From: Saccharopolyspora gloriosae
Lineage (GTDB): Bacteria; Actinomycetota; Actinomycetes; Mycobacteriales; Pseudonocardiaceae
Direction: 5' to 3'
NCBI RefSeq assembly: GCF_014203325.1
Contig: NZ_JACHIV010000001.1
Location: 5,333,501 to 5,397,500 of the forward strand
Length of the DNA: 64,000 bases
Each line of letters starts with the position of its first letter. Within the stretch, counting starts at the first letter, position 1. The notes under the pieces are model-generated. The model was not told the origin of the DNA. It ran no database searches and saw only the letters and a list, made by a program, of their open reading frames with translations. A program made the translations under genes and the position numbers. Positions 8,954-17,486 of this stretch are shown one piece after another.

Positions 8954-9394
8954 ATGCACAGCGAACTGAGCGGACTGGTCACCGCCATCGATCACGTCGG
9001 CATCGCGGTGGCCGACCTCGACGCCGCGATCGAGTTCCAGCGCTCGACCTTCGGCCTCGAAGTCACCCACAGCGAGATCAACGAGGAACAAGGGGTCCAC
9101 GAGGCGATGCTGCGGGCACCGGGCGACGCCGCGGGGGCCACCCAGATCCAGTTGCTCGCTCCGCTGCGGCCGGATTCCGCCATCGCGAAGTTCCTCGAAC
9201 GCAACAACCCCGGCCTGCAGCAACTCGCGTTCCGGGTGACCGACGTCGAGGCCGCCAGCGCGGCACTGCGTGCCAAAGGACTGCGGTTGCTCTACGACTC
9301 CCCGCGTCGCGGCACCGCCGACAGCCGCATCAACTTCGTGCATCCGAAGGACGCGGGCGGCGTGCTCGTGGAGCTCGTCGAACCCGCGGCCTGA
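8954..9394 (+). CDS. mce: Methylmalonyl-CoA epimerase
   Basis: This 146-residue vicinal-oxygen-chelate protein interconverts (2S)- and (2R)-methylmalonyl-CoA between propionyl-CoA carboxylase and the B12 mutase. Its features are the metal-binding 'IDHVGIAVADLD' at the N-terminus, 'EAMLRAPG', 'LQQLAFRVTDVEAA', 'RINFVHPKDAGGVLVELVEP' and the family-typical length. A TAGGCT hexamer at 8941-8946 ends 7 bases before the ATG with no ribosome site, suggesting a leaderless mRNA. It converges on the TetR gene with only 8 bases between stops. Confidence 0.93.
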   Translation: MHSELSGLVTAIDHVGIAVADLDAAIEFQRSTFGLEVTHSEINEEQGVHEAMLRAPGDAAGATQIQLLAPLRPDSAIAKFLERNNPGLQQLAFRVTDVEAASAALRAKGLRLLYDSPRRGTADSRINFVHPKDAGGVLVELVEPAA

Positions 9395-9402
9395 ACGGCC
9401 CG

Positions 9403-10107
9403 TCAGCCGAGATCGGCGCCTCCGGCGGTGCGCACCCGAGCGCCGCGCGGGACGTGCGGTTGCAGCGCGCGGGCGATGAAGTCGATCTCGCGGTCGGCCG
9501 CGGCGTCGCGGTCGACCCGCCCGGTCACCGCGTGCCGGTGGTCGACCGCCCTGGCCAGCAGGACCGCGGCCGTGTCCAGCTCGCCGTCGTCGGCCCGCTC
9601 CGGCAGGGCGCGCACCACGACCTGGCGGACCTGCTCCACCGCGCCCCGGAACCGCTCCCGCAGCGCCCGCCGCACCGCGCTGTGCGTATCGGCCTCCCGC
9701 CACAGCAGGTGGTTGAGCGCCGGCGCGGACGCGCACTCGCGGTCCAGCTCGTCGACCAGCCTGCCGAGGCTGCCCGCCAAGTCCCCGGCGATCACGACCC
9801 GGTCGGCGTCGACCTGCTCGGCGGGCAACCGCTCCACGAGCGCGACCAGCAGGTCGGGTTTCCGGCGGAAGTAGTAGTGGATCAGCCCCTTGGGCACCTG
9901 AGCCCGCTCCGCGATCCGCGAGGTGGGGGTCGCGGCGAATCCCGACTCGGCGAACAACTCCCCCGCCGCCGAGAGGATCCGATCCCGCGCCGAAGCCGGA
10001 CTCCCGCCGAGCGGCCCCGCCCCGGTGCCACCGGGCAGCCGAGCGCCGTGGCCCGCGCCGGTGTCCCCGGCTGAGGGGGTCGTTCGCCTACTCGATGTTC
10101 CTTCCAT
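9403..10107 (-). CDS. TetR-family transcriptional regulator
   Basis: This 234-residue protein has a disordered 40-residue leader and then a typical TetR helix-turn-helix: 'ARDRILSAAGELFAESGFAATPTSRIAERAQVPKGLIHYYFRRKPDLL'. The ligand-binding C-terminal domain is not diagnostic. The ATG at 10107 is chosen because GAGGAG stands 9 bases upstream. The frame stays open to 10185, but that extension is a translation of the palindromic half-element at 10161 and is artefactual. Its target is unknown. The closest gene, for an SPW membrane protein, lies upstream in the same direction. Confidence 0.9.
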   Translation of the reverse strand: MEGTSSRRTTPSAGDTGAGHGARLPGGTGAGPLGGSPASARDRILSAAGELFAESGFAATPTSRIAERAQVPKGLIHYYFRRKPDLLVALVERLPAEQVDADRVVIAGDLAGSLGRLVDELDRECASAPALNHLLWREADTHSAVRRALRERFRGAVEQVRQVVVRALPERADDGELDTAAVLLARAVDHRHAVTGRVDRDAAADREIDFIARALQPHVPRGARVRTAGGADLG

Positions 10108-10160
10108 CGGCACGCCTCTCCTCGGGCGAACAGCGCCGCGCCGACTTTCCGACGCCGAAT

Positions 10161-10186
10161 GCGAGGAAGGGAACCTTCCTGTCACG
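10161..10186. repeat. Half-copy of the palindromic element
   Basis: Only the left arm is present (GCGAGGAAGGGAACC, then TTCCTGTCACG). It lies between the SPW gene's 3' end and the tetR start. Its translation gives the misleading leader residues 'MTGRFPSS' on tetR. Confidence 0.9.
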
Positions 10187-10203
10187 GACCCGGGCGGCCC
10201 GGC

Positions 10204-10596
10204 CTAGTGCTGCCCGGCGGCCATGCCCCTGCCGTGCGCCACGTTCGCCTCGGGCAGCGCGGCGGCACCGACGACGACGGCCAGCACCCCCACCACCCAG
10301 GACGTCCACGCCGCCCCGGTCAGCGCCGTGTAGCCGAGCACCCAAGGGGCGAGGAACAGCAGCACGCCCAGCAGCATGTGGGCGTACTCACTGGTCATCG
10401 ACCCGGGCATGGCGAGCGACCACACCGCGGCGAGCACCAGCAGCGCACCGAGGACGACCATCGCCGAGATCGCGCCGCCGCTGGTCCGCGTCCACATCGT
10501 CGCGAGGATCACGTACACCCCGAGCACCAGCGCGGCCCAGTCCTGCCACCGGGTCCACGGCTTGATCTTCGACGGTTCGTTCGCCATGGTGGCCAT
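10204..10596 (-). CDS. SPW-repeat integral membrane protein
   Basis: This 130-residue protein has four hydrophobic helices in two repeats. Each repeat has the SPW-family pattern of a short helix with a Trp: 'WTRWQDWAALVLGVYVILA...' and '...YAHMLLGVLLFLAPWVLGYT...AAWTSWVVG'. The function of SPW-domain proteins is unknown. The ATG at 10596 is set by a near-perfect ribosome site, GGAGGTGATC. It is transcribed away from the coiled-coil gene at 10778, so the 180 bp between them hold both promoters. Confidence 0.85.
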   Translation of the reverse strand: MATMANEPSKIKPWTRWQDWAALVLGVYVILATMWTRTSGGAISAMVVLGALLVLAAVWSLAMPGSMTSEYAHMLLGVLLFLAPWVLGYTALTGAAWTSWVVGVLAVVVGAAALPEANVAHGRGMAAGQH

Positions 10597-10777
10597 GTCG
10601 ATCACCTCCAGCGCTGCCGACGACTTCACCGTTCGCCCTGGCTGGCCGGCCGGTCAAGGGACTTTCGCCCCGATACGGGGCGCCGCGCCACCGACCAGGT
10701 GGTCCACGTCGGCGAATTCTCCCGTCATCCCGCCCACACCTCCCACAACGCTGTTGCCTTCCAGGTAGCGTTGCACC

Positions 10778-12349
10778 ATGGGCCTCGCCGACGACCGTGA
10801 TCTTCTCCCGCTGGGATCGGGCTTCGACCTCGTTCGCAAGAACGGATACGACCGCGCCCAGGTCGACGAGCATCTCGAACGGGTCGACGCAGATCTGCGC
10901 ATCATCACCTCCGACCGCGACGCGGCCGTTTCGCAGGCACGCGACCTGTCGAAGCAGCTCGAATCGTCCCGCTCGGAGATCGAGAACCTGCGCGGGCAGG
11001 TGGAACGGCTGTCGAAGCCGCCGACGACGCTGGAAGGGCTCAGCGAGCGGTTGCAGCGGATGCTGCGGCTGGCGCAGGACGAGGCCAACGACATCCGCTC
11101 GCGCGCGGAGAAGGACGCCGCCGAGACGCGCTCCCGCTCCGAAGCGGAGGCCGGCGCGCTGCGGACCCGCTACGAGAAGCTCATCGCCGAGGTCGACACC
11201 CGCCGCTCCGAAATGGAGCAGGAGCACCGTTCGGTGCTCGACAAGGCCAAGGCCGAGGCCGAGCGGATCACCAGCGAGGCCGAGGAGAACCGCAAGCGCG
11301 CCGATGACGAGTCCGAGGCCCGCCGCGTGCAGGTCGAAGAGGACTTCGAGATCGCGATGGCCGCGCGGCGGACCGAGTCGATGAAGACCCTCACCGAGCA
11401 GGAGACCACCAGCAAGGCCGACGCCCAGCGCCGCGTCCGCGAAGCCACCGAGGAAGCCAACCGCAGGCTGCGGGAGGGCACCAACGAGGCGCACCGGCGG
11501 GTCCGCGAAGCCACCGACGAGGCCACCAGGCTCACCACCGAGTCCACCCAGGCCGCCGAGAAGCTGGAGCGGGAGAGCACCGAAGCCGCGCAGCGCCTCG
11601 AACGGGAGAGCACGGAGGCCGCGCAGCGCCGCGAGCAGGAGAGCACCGCGGCGGCCCAGCAGCGGGAGAAGGACAGCGTCGAAGCCGCGCAGAAGCGCGA
11701 GCGCGAAAGCACCCAGGAAGCCGAGCGGCTGGTCAGCGAGGCCACCGAGCGTTCCGAGCGGATGATCCGGGAGACGACGGACGAGGCGACCCGGCTCGTC
11801 GAGGAAGGCACCCGGGAAAGCGAGCGCCTCGTCCGGGAGGCTCGCCTCGACGCGGAGAAGCGGCTGGGCGCCACCACCGAGGAGTGCCAGCGCAGGCTCA
11901 CCAAGGCCGATCAGCAGGTGCATTCGCTGACCGAGCTGCGCGACACCGTCGCCGGCAAGCTGCGGGACGCCGCCGAGCTGCTCGGGCAGACGACTCCGCT
12001 GCTGTCCCGGCTCGCGCAGGAGGACGACGAGGAAGCCGCGCTGCGGGAAGCCGCCGCCGAGGCACGCGAGCAGGCGCGCAAGTCCGCCGAGACCGCGGTC
12101 GCCGAGGAGCGGCCGCCGCAGCCGCGGGAGCAGCGCACGGAGTCGCCCGCCGCGGGTGACGGTCCGACGGAGAAGATCCAGCGCAAGAACCTGCCCGGCA
12201 ACGCCCCCGCGCAGCAGCAGAACCCGCACGATCCGCCGACCCGGCGGATCCAGCTGCCCATCCCCGGCACCGAGCAGCAGCGTCCCGGCAACCAAGGCGG
12301 AGCTCCCCAGGCCGAACCGGCCGAGCAGGGTTCCCGCCCGCGCCGCTGA
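10778..12349 (+). CDS. DivIVA/Scy-like coiled-coil cytoskeletal protein
   Basis: This 523-residue protein begins with a DivIVA-like segment ('FDLVRKNGYDRAQVDEHLERVDADLRII', about residues 15-45). It continues as an almost unbroken coiled coil to about residue 410 and ends in a disordered, proline- and glutamine-rich tail. Residues about 250-310 are 11-residue repeats of the type ESTEAAQRxER, encoded by 33-bp tandem DNA repeats. DivIVA and Scy relatives organise polar growth and septation in filamentous actinomycetes. I infer a similar scaffold role, probably at tips or septa. A TAGCGT hexamer ends 6 bases before the ATG, which would suit leaderless transcription. A strong terminator follows. 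Confidence 0.82.
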   Translation: MGLADDRDLLPLGSGFDLVRKNGYDRAQVDEHLERVDADLRIITSDRDAAVSQARDLSKQLESSRSEIENLRGQVERLSKPPTTLEGLSERLQRMLRLAQDEANDIRSRAEKDAAETRSRSEAEAGALRTRYEKLIAEVDTRRSEMEQEHRSVLDKAKAEAERITSEAEENRKRADDESEARRVQVEEDFEIAMAARRTESMKTLTEQETTSKADAQRRVREATEEANRRLREGTNEAHRRVREATDEATRLTTESTQAAEKLERESTEAAQRLERESTEAAQRREQESTAAAQQREKDSVEAAQKRERESTQEAERLVSEATERSERMIRETTDEATRLVEEGTRESERLVREARLDAEKRLGATTEECQRRLTKADQQVHSLTELRDTVAGKLRDAAELLGQTTPLLSRLAQEDDEEAALREAAAEAREQARKSAETAVAEERPPQPREQRTESPAAGDGPTEKIQRKNLPGNAPAQQQNPHDPPTRRIQLPIPGTEQQRPGNQGGAPQAEPAEQGSRPRR

Positions 12350-12412
12350 CCCGGAGCGCGACCACACCCTGCGCGGACCCGTTCCGCCACCGCACGCATC
12401 GACACGGATCCC

Positions 12413-12447
12413 ATCCGGTCAGGGGCACAGCCCCTGACCGGATTTTT
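12413..12447 (+). terminator. Hairpin terminator after the coiled-coil gene
   Basis: A perfect 13-bp stem, ATCCGGTCAGGGG with CCCCTGACCGGAT, has a 5-base loop and is followed by TTTTC. It lies 64 bases after the stop codon. Confidence 0.9.
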
Positions 12448-12493
12448 CGTGCGCCCGCACACCTCGCATCCCCGCACCGCTCCGCGGCCTGAT

Positions 12494-12545
12494 GCGAGGA
12501 AGGGAACCTTTCTGTCACATGTGGCAGAAAGGTTCCCTTCCTCGC
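12494..12545. repeat. 52-bp palindromic element, full copy (GAGG type)
   Basis: It lies between the convergent coiled-coil gene and prmC. Its centre reads GTCACATGTGGC, and both arms carry the TTTCTG/CAGAAA variant, so the stem is almost entirely paired. It follows a separate T-tailed terminator, so it is not the only terminator there. Confidence 0.93.
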
Positions 12546-12654
12546 AGCCATCACGGCGTGCGGGGAGAGGGAGGCGTCGACGGGGCCCGGCATTCGGGCA
12601 GCCGGTGGTGGGAGTGCAGGTCCTCGCGACCTGGACCGGAGGGGTGACCGGGGG

Positions 12655-13530
12655 TCAGAGCTCGGGGGCGGCTCGGTGGGCGGTGGCGAACCGGGGGCGC
12701 CCCGCCAGATCGGCGTGGTCCTCGACGTCGGCGAGCACGCGCCGCGCCTTGAGCAGCGCGGGCACGGAGCCGCCGTGGGTGTCGTCGTGCTCGATGGCCA
12801 GGCCGCCGCCCGGCCGGAGCAGTCGAGCCGCGCACCCGACGACCTGCCGGACCACGTCGAGCCCGTCGCGCCCGCCGAAAACCGCGCCGTGCGGGTCGTG
12901 ATCGCGCACCTCGGGCGGAACCGGTGTTCCCTCCGGCACGTACGGCGGATTGCACAGCACCAGGTCGACGAGGCCCTCCAGTTCCATCAGCAGCGTCTGG
13001 TCGAACACGTCGCCCGCGTAGAGCCGCACCGGGGTGTCCCCGGCCGCCGCCTGCTGGTCGATGTTGTGCCGAGCCCAGGCCAGCGCCTGCGAGTCGACTT
13101 CCACGGCGTGCACCTGCGCGTCGGGGCGGGCGTGGGCCGTGGCCAGCGCGAGCGCCCCCGTTCCCGTGCACAGGTCGACCACGACGGGGCGGTCGACGCC
13201 TTCGAGCGTCGCGAGCCCCCACGCCAGCAGCAGTTCGGTCTCCGGTCGGGGGACGAACACACCGGGTCCGACGCTGAGCGTCACGTTGCCGAGGTGCGCG
13301 GTTCCCACCAGGTGCTGCAGGGGAATCCGGTCCGCGCGTCGCCGGACCAGCGCCTGCAGCGCCTCCACCACCGGCGGGTCGACCAGCGGCACCATCATCA
13401 ATTTCGTCCGCTCCACGCCGAGCAGGTGCGCGGCCAGCAGTTCGGCGTCGGTGCGGGGGCTCGCCACGCCTGCCGCGGACAACACGCGTTCCGCTTCGAG
13501 GATGGCCAGGCGCAGTGGCTGTCGAGTCAC
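12655..13530 (-). CDS. prmC: Peptide chain release factor N5-glutamine methyltransferase
   Basis: This 291-residue SAM methyltransferase methylates the GGQ glutamine of release factors. It has an N-terminal helical factor-binding domain, the SAM loop 'VVVDLCTGTGALALATA' (motif I), the acidic 'HAVEVDSQAL', and the catalytic 'LVLCNPPYVPEG' (NPPY). The length is normal. It lies just downstream of prfA, whose product is its substrate, with a decayed palindrome half between. In most actinobacteria this pair follows rho and rpmE. Here the block is on the opposite strand and upstream of argS. Confidence 0.96.
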   Translation of the reverse strand: MTRQPLRLAILEAERVLSAAGVASPRTDAELLAAHLLGVERTKLMMVPLVDPPVVEALQALVRRRADRIPLQHLVGTAHLGNVTLSVGPGVFVPRPETELLLAWGLATLEGVDRPVVVDLCTGTGALALATAHARPDAQVHAVEVDSQALAWARHNIDQQAAAGDTPVRLYAGDVFDQTLLMELEGLVDLVLCNPPYVPEGTPVPPEVRDHDPHGAVFGGRDGLDVVRQVVGCAARLLRPGGGLAIEHDDTHGGSVPALLKARRVLADVEDHADLAGRPRFATAHRAAPEL

Positions 13531-13584
13531 GGGGCAAGCTTAGAGCGCGTGATCCGCCGCCTCGTTCAGGCGACACCCCGCACG

Positions 13585-13604
13585 GTTGGGAACCTTCCTG
13601 TCAC
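13585..13604. repeat. Degenerate half-copy of the palindromic element
   Basis: GTTGGGAACCTTCCTGTCAC keeps the inner part of the left arm but has lost the GCGAGGAAG outer part. It lies 27 bases beyond the prfA stop, between prfA and prmC. Confidence 0.7.
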
Positions 13605-13630
13605 GACGGACACACCGGTCGGCTCGGACT

Positions 13631-14704
13631 TCACGAGCTGGAGGCGAGCCGCTCTTCCCGATCAGCGGCGACCAGCGCACCGAGCACTCCGTCGAGTTCG
13701 CCGTCGAGCACGTGGTCCAGGTTGTAGGCCTTGTAGTTCACCCGGTGATCGGAGATGCGGTTCTCCGCGAAGTTGTAGGTGCGGACGCGTTCGGACCGGT
13801 CCACGGTGCGCACCTGGCTGCGCCGCGTCTCGGCCGCCTCCTTCTGCGCTTCCTCTTCGGCGAGCGCCTGCAACCGGGCGCGCAGCACCTGGATGGCGCG
13901 CAGCTTGTTCTGCAACTGCGACTTCTCGTTCTGGCAGGACACGACGGTGCCCGTGGGCAGGTGCGTGATGCGCACGGCGGAGTCGGTGGTGTTGACGCTC
14001 TGCCCGCCGGGACCTGAGGACCGGTACACGTCGATGCGGAGGTCTTTCTCGTCGACTTCGACTTCGACCTCTTCGGTCTCCGGGTACACCAGCACCCCGG
14101 CCGCCGAGGTGTGCACCCGGCCTTGGGACTCGGTCACCGGCACCCGCTGCACGCGGTGCACGCCGCCTTCGAACTTCAGCTTCGCCCAGACGCCGTCGGG
14201 TCCGGTGTCGCCGGCCTTGGTCTTCACGGCGACCGTCACGTCCTTGTAGCCGCCCAGGTCGGATTCGGTGGCGTCGAGCACGTCGGCCCGCCAGCCCTGC
14301 CGCTCCGCGTAGCGCAGGTACATCCGCAGCAGATCGCCCGCGAACAGCGCCGATTCCTCGCCGCCCTCACCGGATTTGACCTCGAGCACGACATCGGAGG
14401 AGTCGTGCGGGTCCCGCGGCAGCAGCAGTTCGGTGAGCTTCGTCTCCAGCGCGGGCAGCGCCTCGGCGAGCGAGTCGGCTTCGGCGGCGAACCCGTCGTC
14501 CTCGGCGGCCAGCTCTCGGGCCGTGGCCAGGTCGGAGCGGGTCTGCTCCCATTCGGCGGCCGCTTTGGCCAGCGGGGTCAGTTCCGCGTAGCGGCGTCCG
14601 AGCTTGCGCGCGGTGGCCTGGTCGGCGTGCACGTCCGGTTCGGCCAGTCGCCGCTCCAGTTCCGCGTGCTCGGCGAGCAACTCTTCGAGCTTCGACGTTT
14701 CCAC
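13631..14704 (-). CDS. prfA: Peptide chain release factor 1
   Basis: This 357-residue RF1 ends translation at UAA and UAG. It has the stop-codon reading tripeptide in '[14 protein letters not shown]' (PVT in place of the more common PAT) and the catalytic '[22 protein letters not shown]' with the GGQ loop that hydrolyses peptidyl-tRNA. The GTG at 14704 is chosen because AGAGGG precedes it by 5 bases. A GTG five codons further upstream is also possible. It is followed by prmC, which modifies the GGQ glutamine. Confidence 0.97.
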   Translation of the reverse strand: METSKLEELLAEHAELERRLAEPDVHADQATARKLGRRYAELTPLAKAAAEWEQTRSDLATARELAAEDDGFAAEADSLAEALPALETKLTELLLPRDPHDSSDVVLEVKSGEGGEESALFAGDLLRMYLRYAERQGWRADVLDATESDLGGYKDVTVAVKTKAGDTGPDGVWAKLKFEGGVHRVQRVPVTESQGRVHTSAAGVLVYPETEEVEVEVDEKDLRIDVYRSSGPGGQSVNTTDSAVRITHLPTGTVVSCQNEKSQLQNKLRAIQVLRARLQALAEEEAQKEAAETRRSQVRTVDRSERVRTYNFAENRISDHRVNYKAYNLDHVLDGELDGVLGALVAADREERLASSS

Positions 14705-14786
14705 GGGAACCCTCTTCACTCCTGGACCGGCAACGGGACCGGCTGAACGCCAACGGTGCGGGCCGACCCCGGCCGGGGTTCGACGC

Positions 14787-14830
14787 GAAAACGGCGCCCG
14801 CCCCGCGCAGTGCGCGAGAGCGGGCGCCGT
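14787..14830 (-). terminator. Hairpin terminator after rpmE
   Basis: On the minus strand an 11-bp stem (ACGGCGCCCGC with GCGGGCGCCGT) is followed by TTTTCG, 9 bases after the rpmE stop codon. It separates rpmE from prfA, so these two are probably not simply co-transcribed. Confidence 0.8.
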
Positions 14831-14838
14831 CGGCTCAG

Positions 14839-15066
14839 CTACTTCTTGGCGCCGTCCTTCTGACGACGGCCGTAGCGGGCCTCGAAACGAGCCACCCGGC
14901 CACCGGTGTCCAGAATCTTCTGCTTGCCCGTGTAGAACGGGTGGCAGTTCGAGCAGACCTCGACCGTGATGCTGCCGGCCTTGGTGGTGCTCCGGGTGGT
15001 GAAGCTGTTCCCGCAGCCGCAGTTCACCTGGGTGGTGACGTACTCGGGGTGAATGTCCGCCTTCAA
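14839..15066 (-). CDS. rpmE: 50S ribosomal protein L31, zinc-binding form
   Basis: This 75-residue L31 keeps the cysteine pairs of the zinc-binding ('C+') paralogue, in 'VNCGCGNSF' and '[16 protein letters not shown]'. Actinobacteria often also carry a cysteine-free copy that replaces this one in zinc shortage under Zur control. Such a copy is not in this window. The ATG at 15066 is preceded by an AGGAGGACA-type ribosome site. It lies upstream of prfA on the same strand, with a terminator between. Confidence 0.97.
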   Translation of the reverse strand: MKADIHPEYVTTQVNCGCGNSFTTRSTTKAGSITVEVCSNCHPFYTGKQKILDTGGRVARFEARYGRRQKDGAKK

Positions 15067-15302
15067 AGCGTGTCCTCCTGTTCGGGGCCGCCGGGTCCTC
15101 GTCGACCGTCATCGCGAGGTGAACCGGAGCCGACTCGACCTGTCATTCTGCCAGACCGAATGGGTTGACCTGGAACGCAGGCGGGCCGAACGTTATTCCT
15201 CGTGGCGGCGCCGCACGACCGCCCGGCGCGGCAGGACGACCGTCCGCCGAGTGGCCGCCGTCGACCAGTGCGAGCGGAGCAGCGCGCGATCATCCTTTAC
15301 CC

Positions 15303-15689
15303 GTGCTGCTCTGCCCTGTCCTGCGCAACCTCACCGTCCGGTTGTGGATCGCGCTGCCGCCGTTGTTCCTCGGTGCCGCCACCGGGGTCGCGGCATTGCT
15401 GGCCTGGCCGTTCGACGACGGCGCGCCGGGCTTCGAACTGTCGGTCCCGGTGCTGCTCGGGTTCGCCGCGGGCCTCGCGCTGCTCACCGGCGGCCGGGTG
15501 CGCTGGTCGAACGGGTGGCAGCGCTTCGGCCTCCGCTTCGGATACCCGGTGACGATGTTCGGGGGCGCGCTCACCATCGACCGGATCCAGGTACCGCTGG
15601 TGCCGATGCTCGCGCTTGGCGGTACGGCGCTCGCACTGCTGGCGATCTTCCTCATGCGCAACGCCACGACCGATCCGCACTGCGGCTGA
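15303..15689 (+). CDS. Putative four-helix membrane protein
   Basis: This protein of about 128 residues has four predicted membrane segments (roughly residues 9-31, 38-60, 72-95 and 103-123) and no recognisable family motif. Arginine- and tryptophan-rich loops such as 'GGRVRWSNGWQRFG' fit an inner-membrane protein. The GTG at 15303 places the first helix directly after a short N-terminus. No clear ribosome site is seen, and the open frame extends further upstream, so the start is uncertain. A full palindrome follows 5 bases after the stop codon. Confidence 0.6.
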   Translation: MLLCPVLRNLTVRLWIALPPLFLGAATGVAALLAWPFDDGAPGFELSVPVLLGFAAGLALLTGGRVRWSNGWQRFGLRFGYPVTMFGGALTIDRIQVPLVPMLALGGTALALLAIFLMRNATTDPHCG

Positions 15690-15694
15690 CGGAT

Positions 15695-15746
15695 GCGAGC
15701 AAGGGAACCTTTCTGTCACGGGTGACAGGAAGGTTCCCTTGCTCGC
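15695..15746. repeat. 52-bp palindromic element, full copy (GAGC type)
   Basis: It lies 5 bases after the membrane-protein stop codon and faces the convergent DUF305 gene. The left arm reads TTTCTG against CAGGAA, giving one U-G pair in a plus-strand transcript but an A-C mismatch in a minus-strand transcript. This fits the gene upstream on the plus strand. Confidence 0.93.
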
Positions 15747-15799
15747 GGCACCGCGCGCGGAGTCCACGTGCATCGTGCGGGGGGGGGGGCGGGCCGGGA

Positions 15800-16480
15800 T
15801 CAGTCCGCGGGCAGCGGCGGGACGCGGCGGTCGGCCAGCATGCCGCGCATGAGTTCGCTCTCGCTGTTCTGCGAACCGAGCATGTTCGCGGCGAGCCCGC
15901 GCACCGGTGCGAGCCCGGCGTGCTCGGCGCCGTAGCGGGCCATCGGCGCCCCGCCTTCGTGGTGGCGCAGCATGAGCTGCAAGAAGTACGTGTCGAACGC
16001 GGGCCCGTTGAGCGAGCGCAGCCGATCCAGCTCGGCGGTGTCGGCCATGCCGGGCATGGTGGCTCCGCCGACCATGGCGTGGTGATCCGCGCCGTGCTGG
16101 TGCCCGCCGCCCTGCATCCACTGCATCGGCGCCCCGGTGGCGTTCACCGGCTCGCCCCACAGGTTCAGCCAGCCCTGCATGCGCCCGATCTGGTCGCGCT
16201 GGTTCGTCTCGATGTCGAACGCCAGCTGGCGCACCGCCACGTCCGCCCCGTGCTCGCGGGCGAGCGTGGCCATGGTGACGGCCTGCTGGTGGTGCGTGGA
16301 CATGTCCTGCGCGAACCCGATGTCGACGCCGCTGGCCGCGGGCTCGGAGTCCTTCGCCGGGGTGGCCAGCAGCAGGCCGAGCGCGCCGCCGAGCAGCAGC
16401 AGCGCCACGGCGGCGCCGACGGCGACGGCGATGCGCGCGGGCAGCGGCGAACCCGCCGCCGCCCGGTCGTCACCGCTCAC
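15800..16480 (-). CDS. DUF305 family membrane-anchored protein
   Basis: This 226-residue protein has an N-terminal membrane anchor (about residues 14-36) and an extracytoplasmic DUF305 domain: a ferritin-like helical bundle with 'DIGFAQDMSTHHQQAVTMA' and 'FLQLMLRHHEGGAPMA'. The paired histidines of these motifs suggest metal binding, and several DUF305 proteins are linked to copper handling. The GTG start overlaps the stop of the DUF3105 gene by 4 bases (GTGA), so the two are translationally coupled. Residues 115-140 are rich in His and Met ('MQGGGHQHGADHHAMVGG'), which supports a metal role. Confidence 0.9.
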   Translation of the reverse strand: MSGDDRAAAGSPLPARIAVAVGAAVALLLLGGALGLLLATPAKDSEPAASGVDIGFAQDMSTHHQQAVTMATLAREHGADVAVRQLAFDIETNQRDQIGRMQGWLNLWGEPVNATGAPMQWMQGGGHQHGADHHAMVGGATMPGMADTAELDRLRSLNGPAFDTYFLQLMLRHHEGGAPMARYGAEHAGLAPVRGLAANMLGSQNSESELMRGMLADRRVPPLPAD

Positions 16481-17277
16481 TGTCCGCCCATCTCGCCGGG
16501 CGCGGACTGGGTGCCTTCTCCGCTCATGGGGATGGCGTCCGCGGGCGGCGGCGTCGGGTCGAACGGCGGCGGGTTCTGGGTGTCGAACGCACCGGGGTAG
16601 GCCTGGCAGGAGCCGCCGACCTCGGGGTAGACGTTGTTCGGGTTCTGCTTGAGCGCCGCGATGAACTGGTCGATGCGCGGGTCGTCGGGGCTGTCGAGCT
16701 TGACCTGGTGGCCCCAGGACTGCACCGAGATCGGGCTGTCGAGCTCGGGGTACGGCGACATCATCGTGTAGGGCTTGTTCTCGACCCGCTGGCTGAGCTT
16801 CGCCCTGCCCGCCTCGTCGACCTTCGCCGGGTCGTAGGCGATCCACACGGCGCCGTGCTCCAGGGAGTGCACCATGTTCTCGGTCCGCACCGCCTGCGGG
16901 TAGACGACACCGGTGCAGTCGGCCCAGATGCCGTCGTGCGGGCCGCCGAAGGGCGGGGTCTTGTCGTAGGCGACGCGCTGGGTGCTGGTGACGTGCTGCT
17001 GGCCCGCGTAGTCGGCGGTCTCGACGCCCGGGATGTTCTTCGACGGGTCCGGGTTCTGCGGGGTGGGCTTGAACGGCGCCGCGGCGGCCTCGGCCTTCGC
17101 CTGCGCCTCCCGCGACTCGGCCTGGTCGGCGTAGCGCACGTAGGCGTACCCGAACACGACGACGGCGACGAGGAGGACGACCCCGACCCCGGACAACGTC
17201 ATCCACGGGATCGAGCGCTGCTGCACCACGGAACCGCGTGCTTTGCGCATCGCTTTGTTCTTCTTACCGCTCGCCAT
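16477..17277 (-). CDS. DUF3105 family membrane-anchored protein
   Basis: This 266-residue protein has a basic N-terminus, one membrane helix (about residues 27-48) and an extracytoplasmic DUF3105 domain. Conserved family features are 'PPFGGPHDGIWADCTGVVYPQAVRTENMVHSLEHGAVWIAYDP' (with the HSLEHGAV core) and a proline-rich tail. Its function is unknown. It forms a coupled pair with the DUF305 gene (4-base overlap), an arrangement seen repeatedly in actinobacteria. The ATG at 17277 is preferred, and an in-frame ATG at 17301 is equally usable. It is divergent from argS. Confidence 0.88.
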   Translation of the reverse strand: MASGKKNKAMRKARGSVVQQRSIPWMTLSGVGVVLLVAVVVFGYAYVRYADQAESREAQAKAEAAAAPFKPTPQNPDPSKNIPGVETADYAGQQHVTSTQRVAYDKTPPFGGPHDGIWADCTGVVYPQAVRTENMVHSLEHGAVWIAYDPAKVDEAGRAKLSQRVENKPYTMMSPYPELDSPISVQSWGHQVKLDSPDDPRIDQFIAALKQNPNNVYPEVGGSCQAYPGAFDTQNPPPFDPTPPPADAIPMSGEGTQSAPGEMGGQ

Positions 17278-17486
17278 GCTGTTCGGACCTCGTCTCGCCA
17301 TCGGTCGCCAGGTGACCCGGCTCGCCAGTCTAGAGATCCCGCGGCCACCGGTGGGCGTACGTCGAACACGTCGTGCGTCACGCTCTCACATCCGGGTCAC
17401 CGTGCGATTACCCGCAGTGCAGCGCACTCGACTGCTGCTCGCACCCGTTCGCTGAACAGCGACGACACATCCTTAGACTTTGTCGG

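Noticed and set aside
10108-10185. N-terminal extension of the TetR gene ('MTGRFPSS...')
   Set aside because: This is the palindromic half-element read as protein. The same leader appears before unrelated genes at 45375 and elsewhere.
15779-15789. Run of 11 G residues, considered as a phase-variable tract
   Set aside because: It lies in an intergenic gap beyond a stop codon and affects no gene or promoter that I can define. It may be a sequencing-length artefact.
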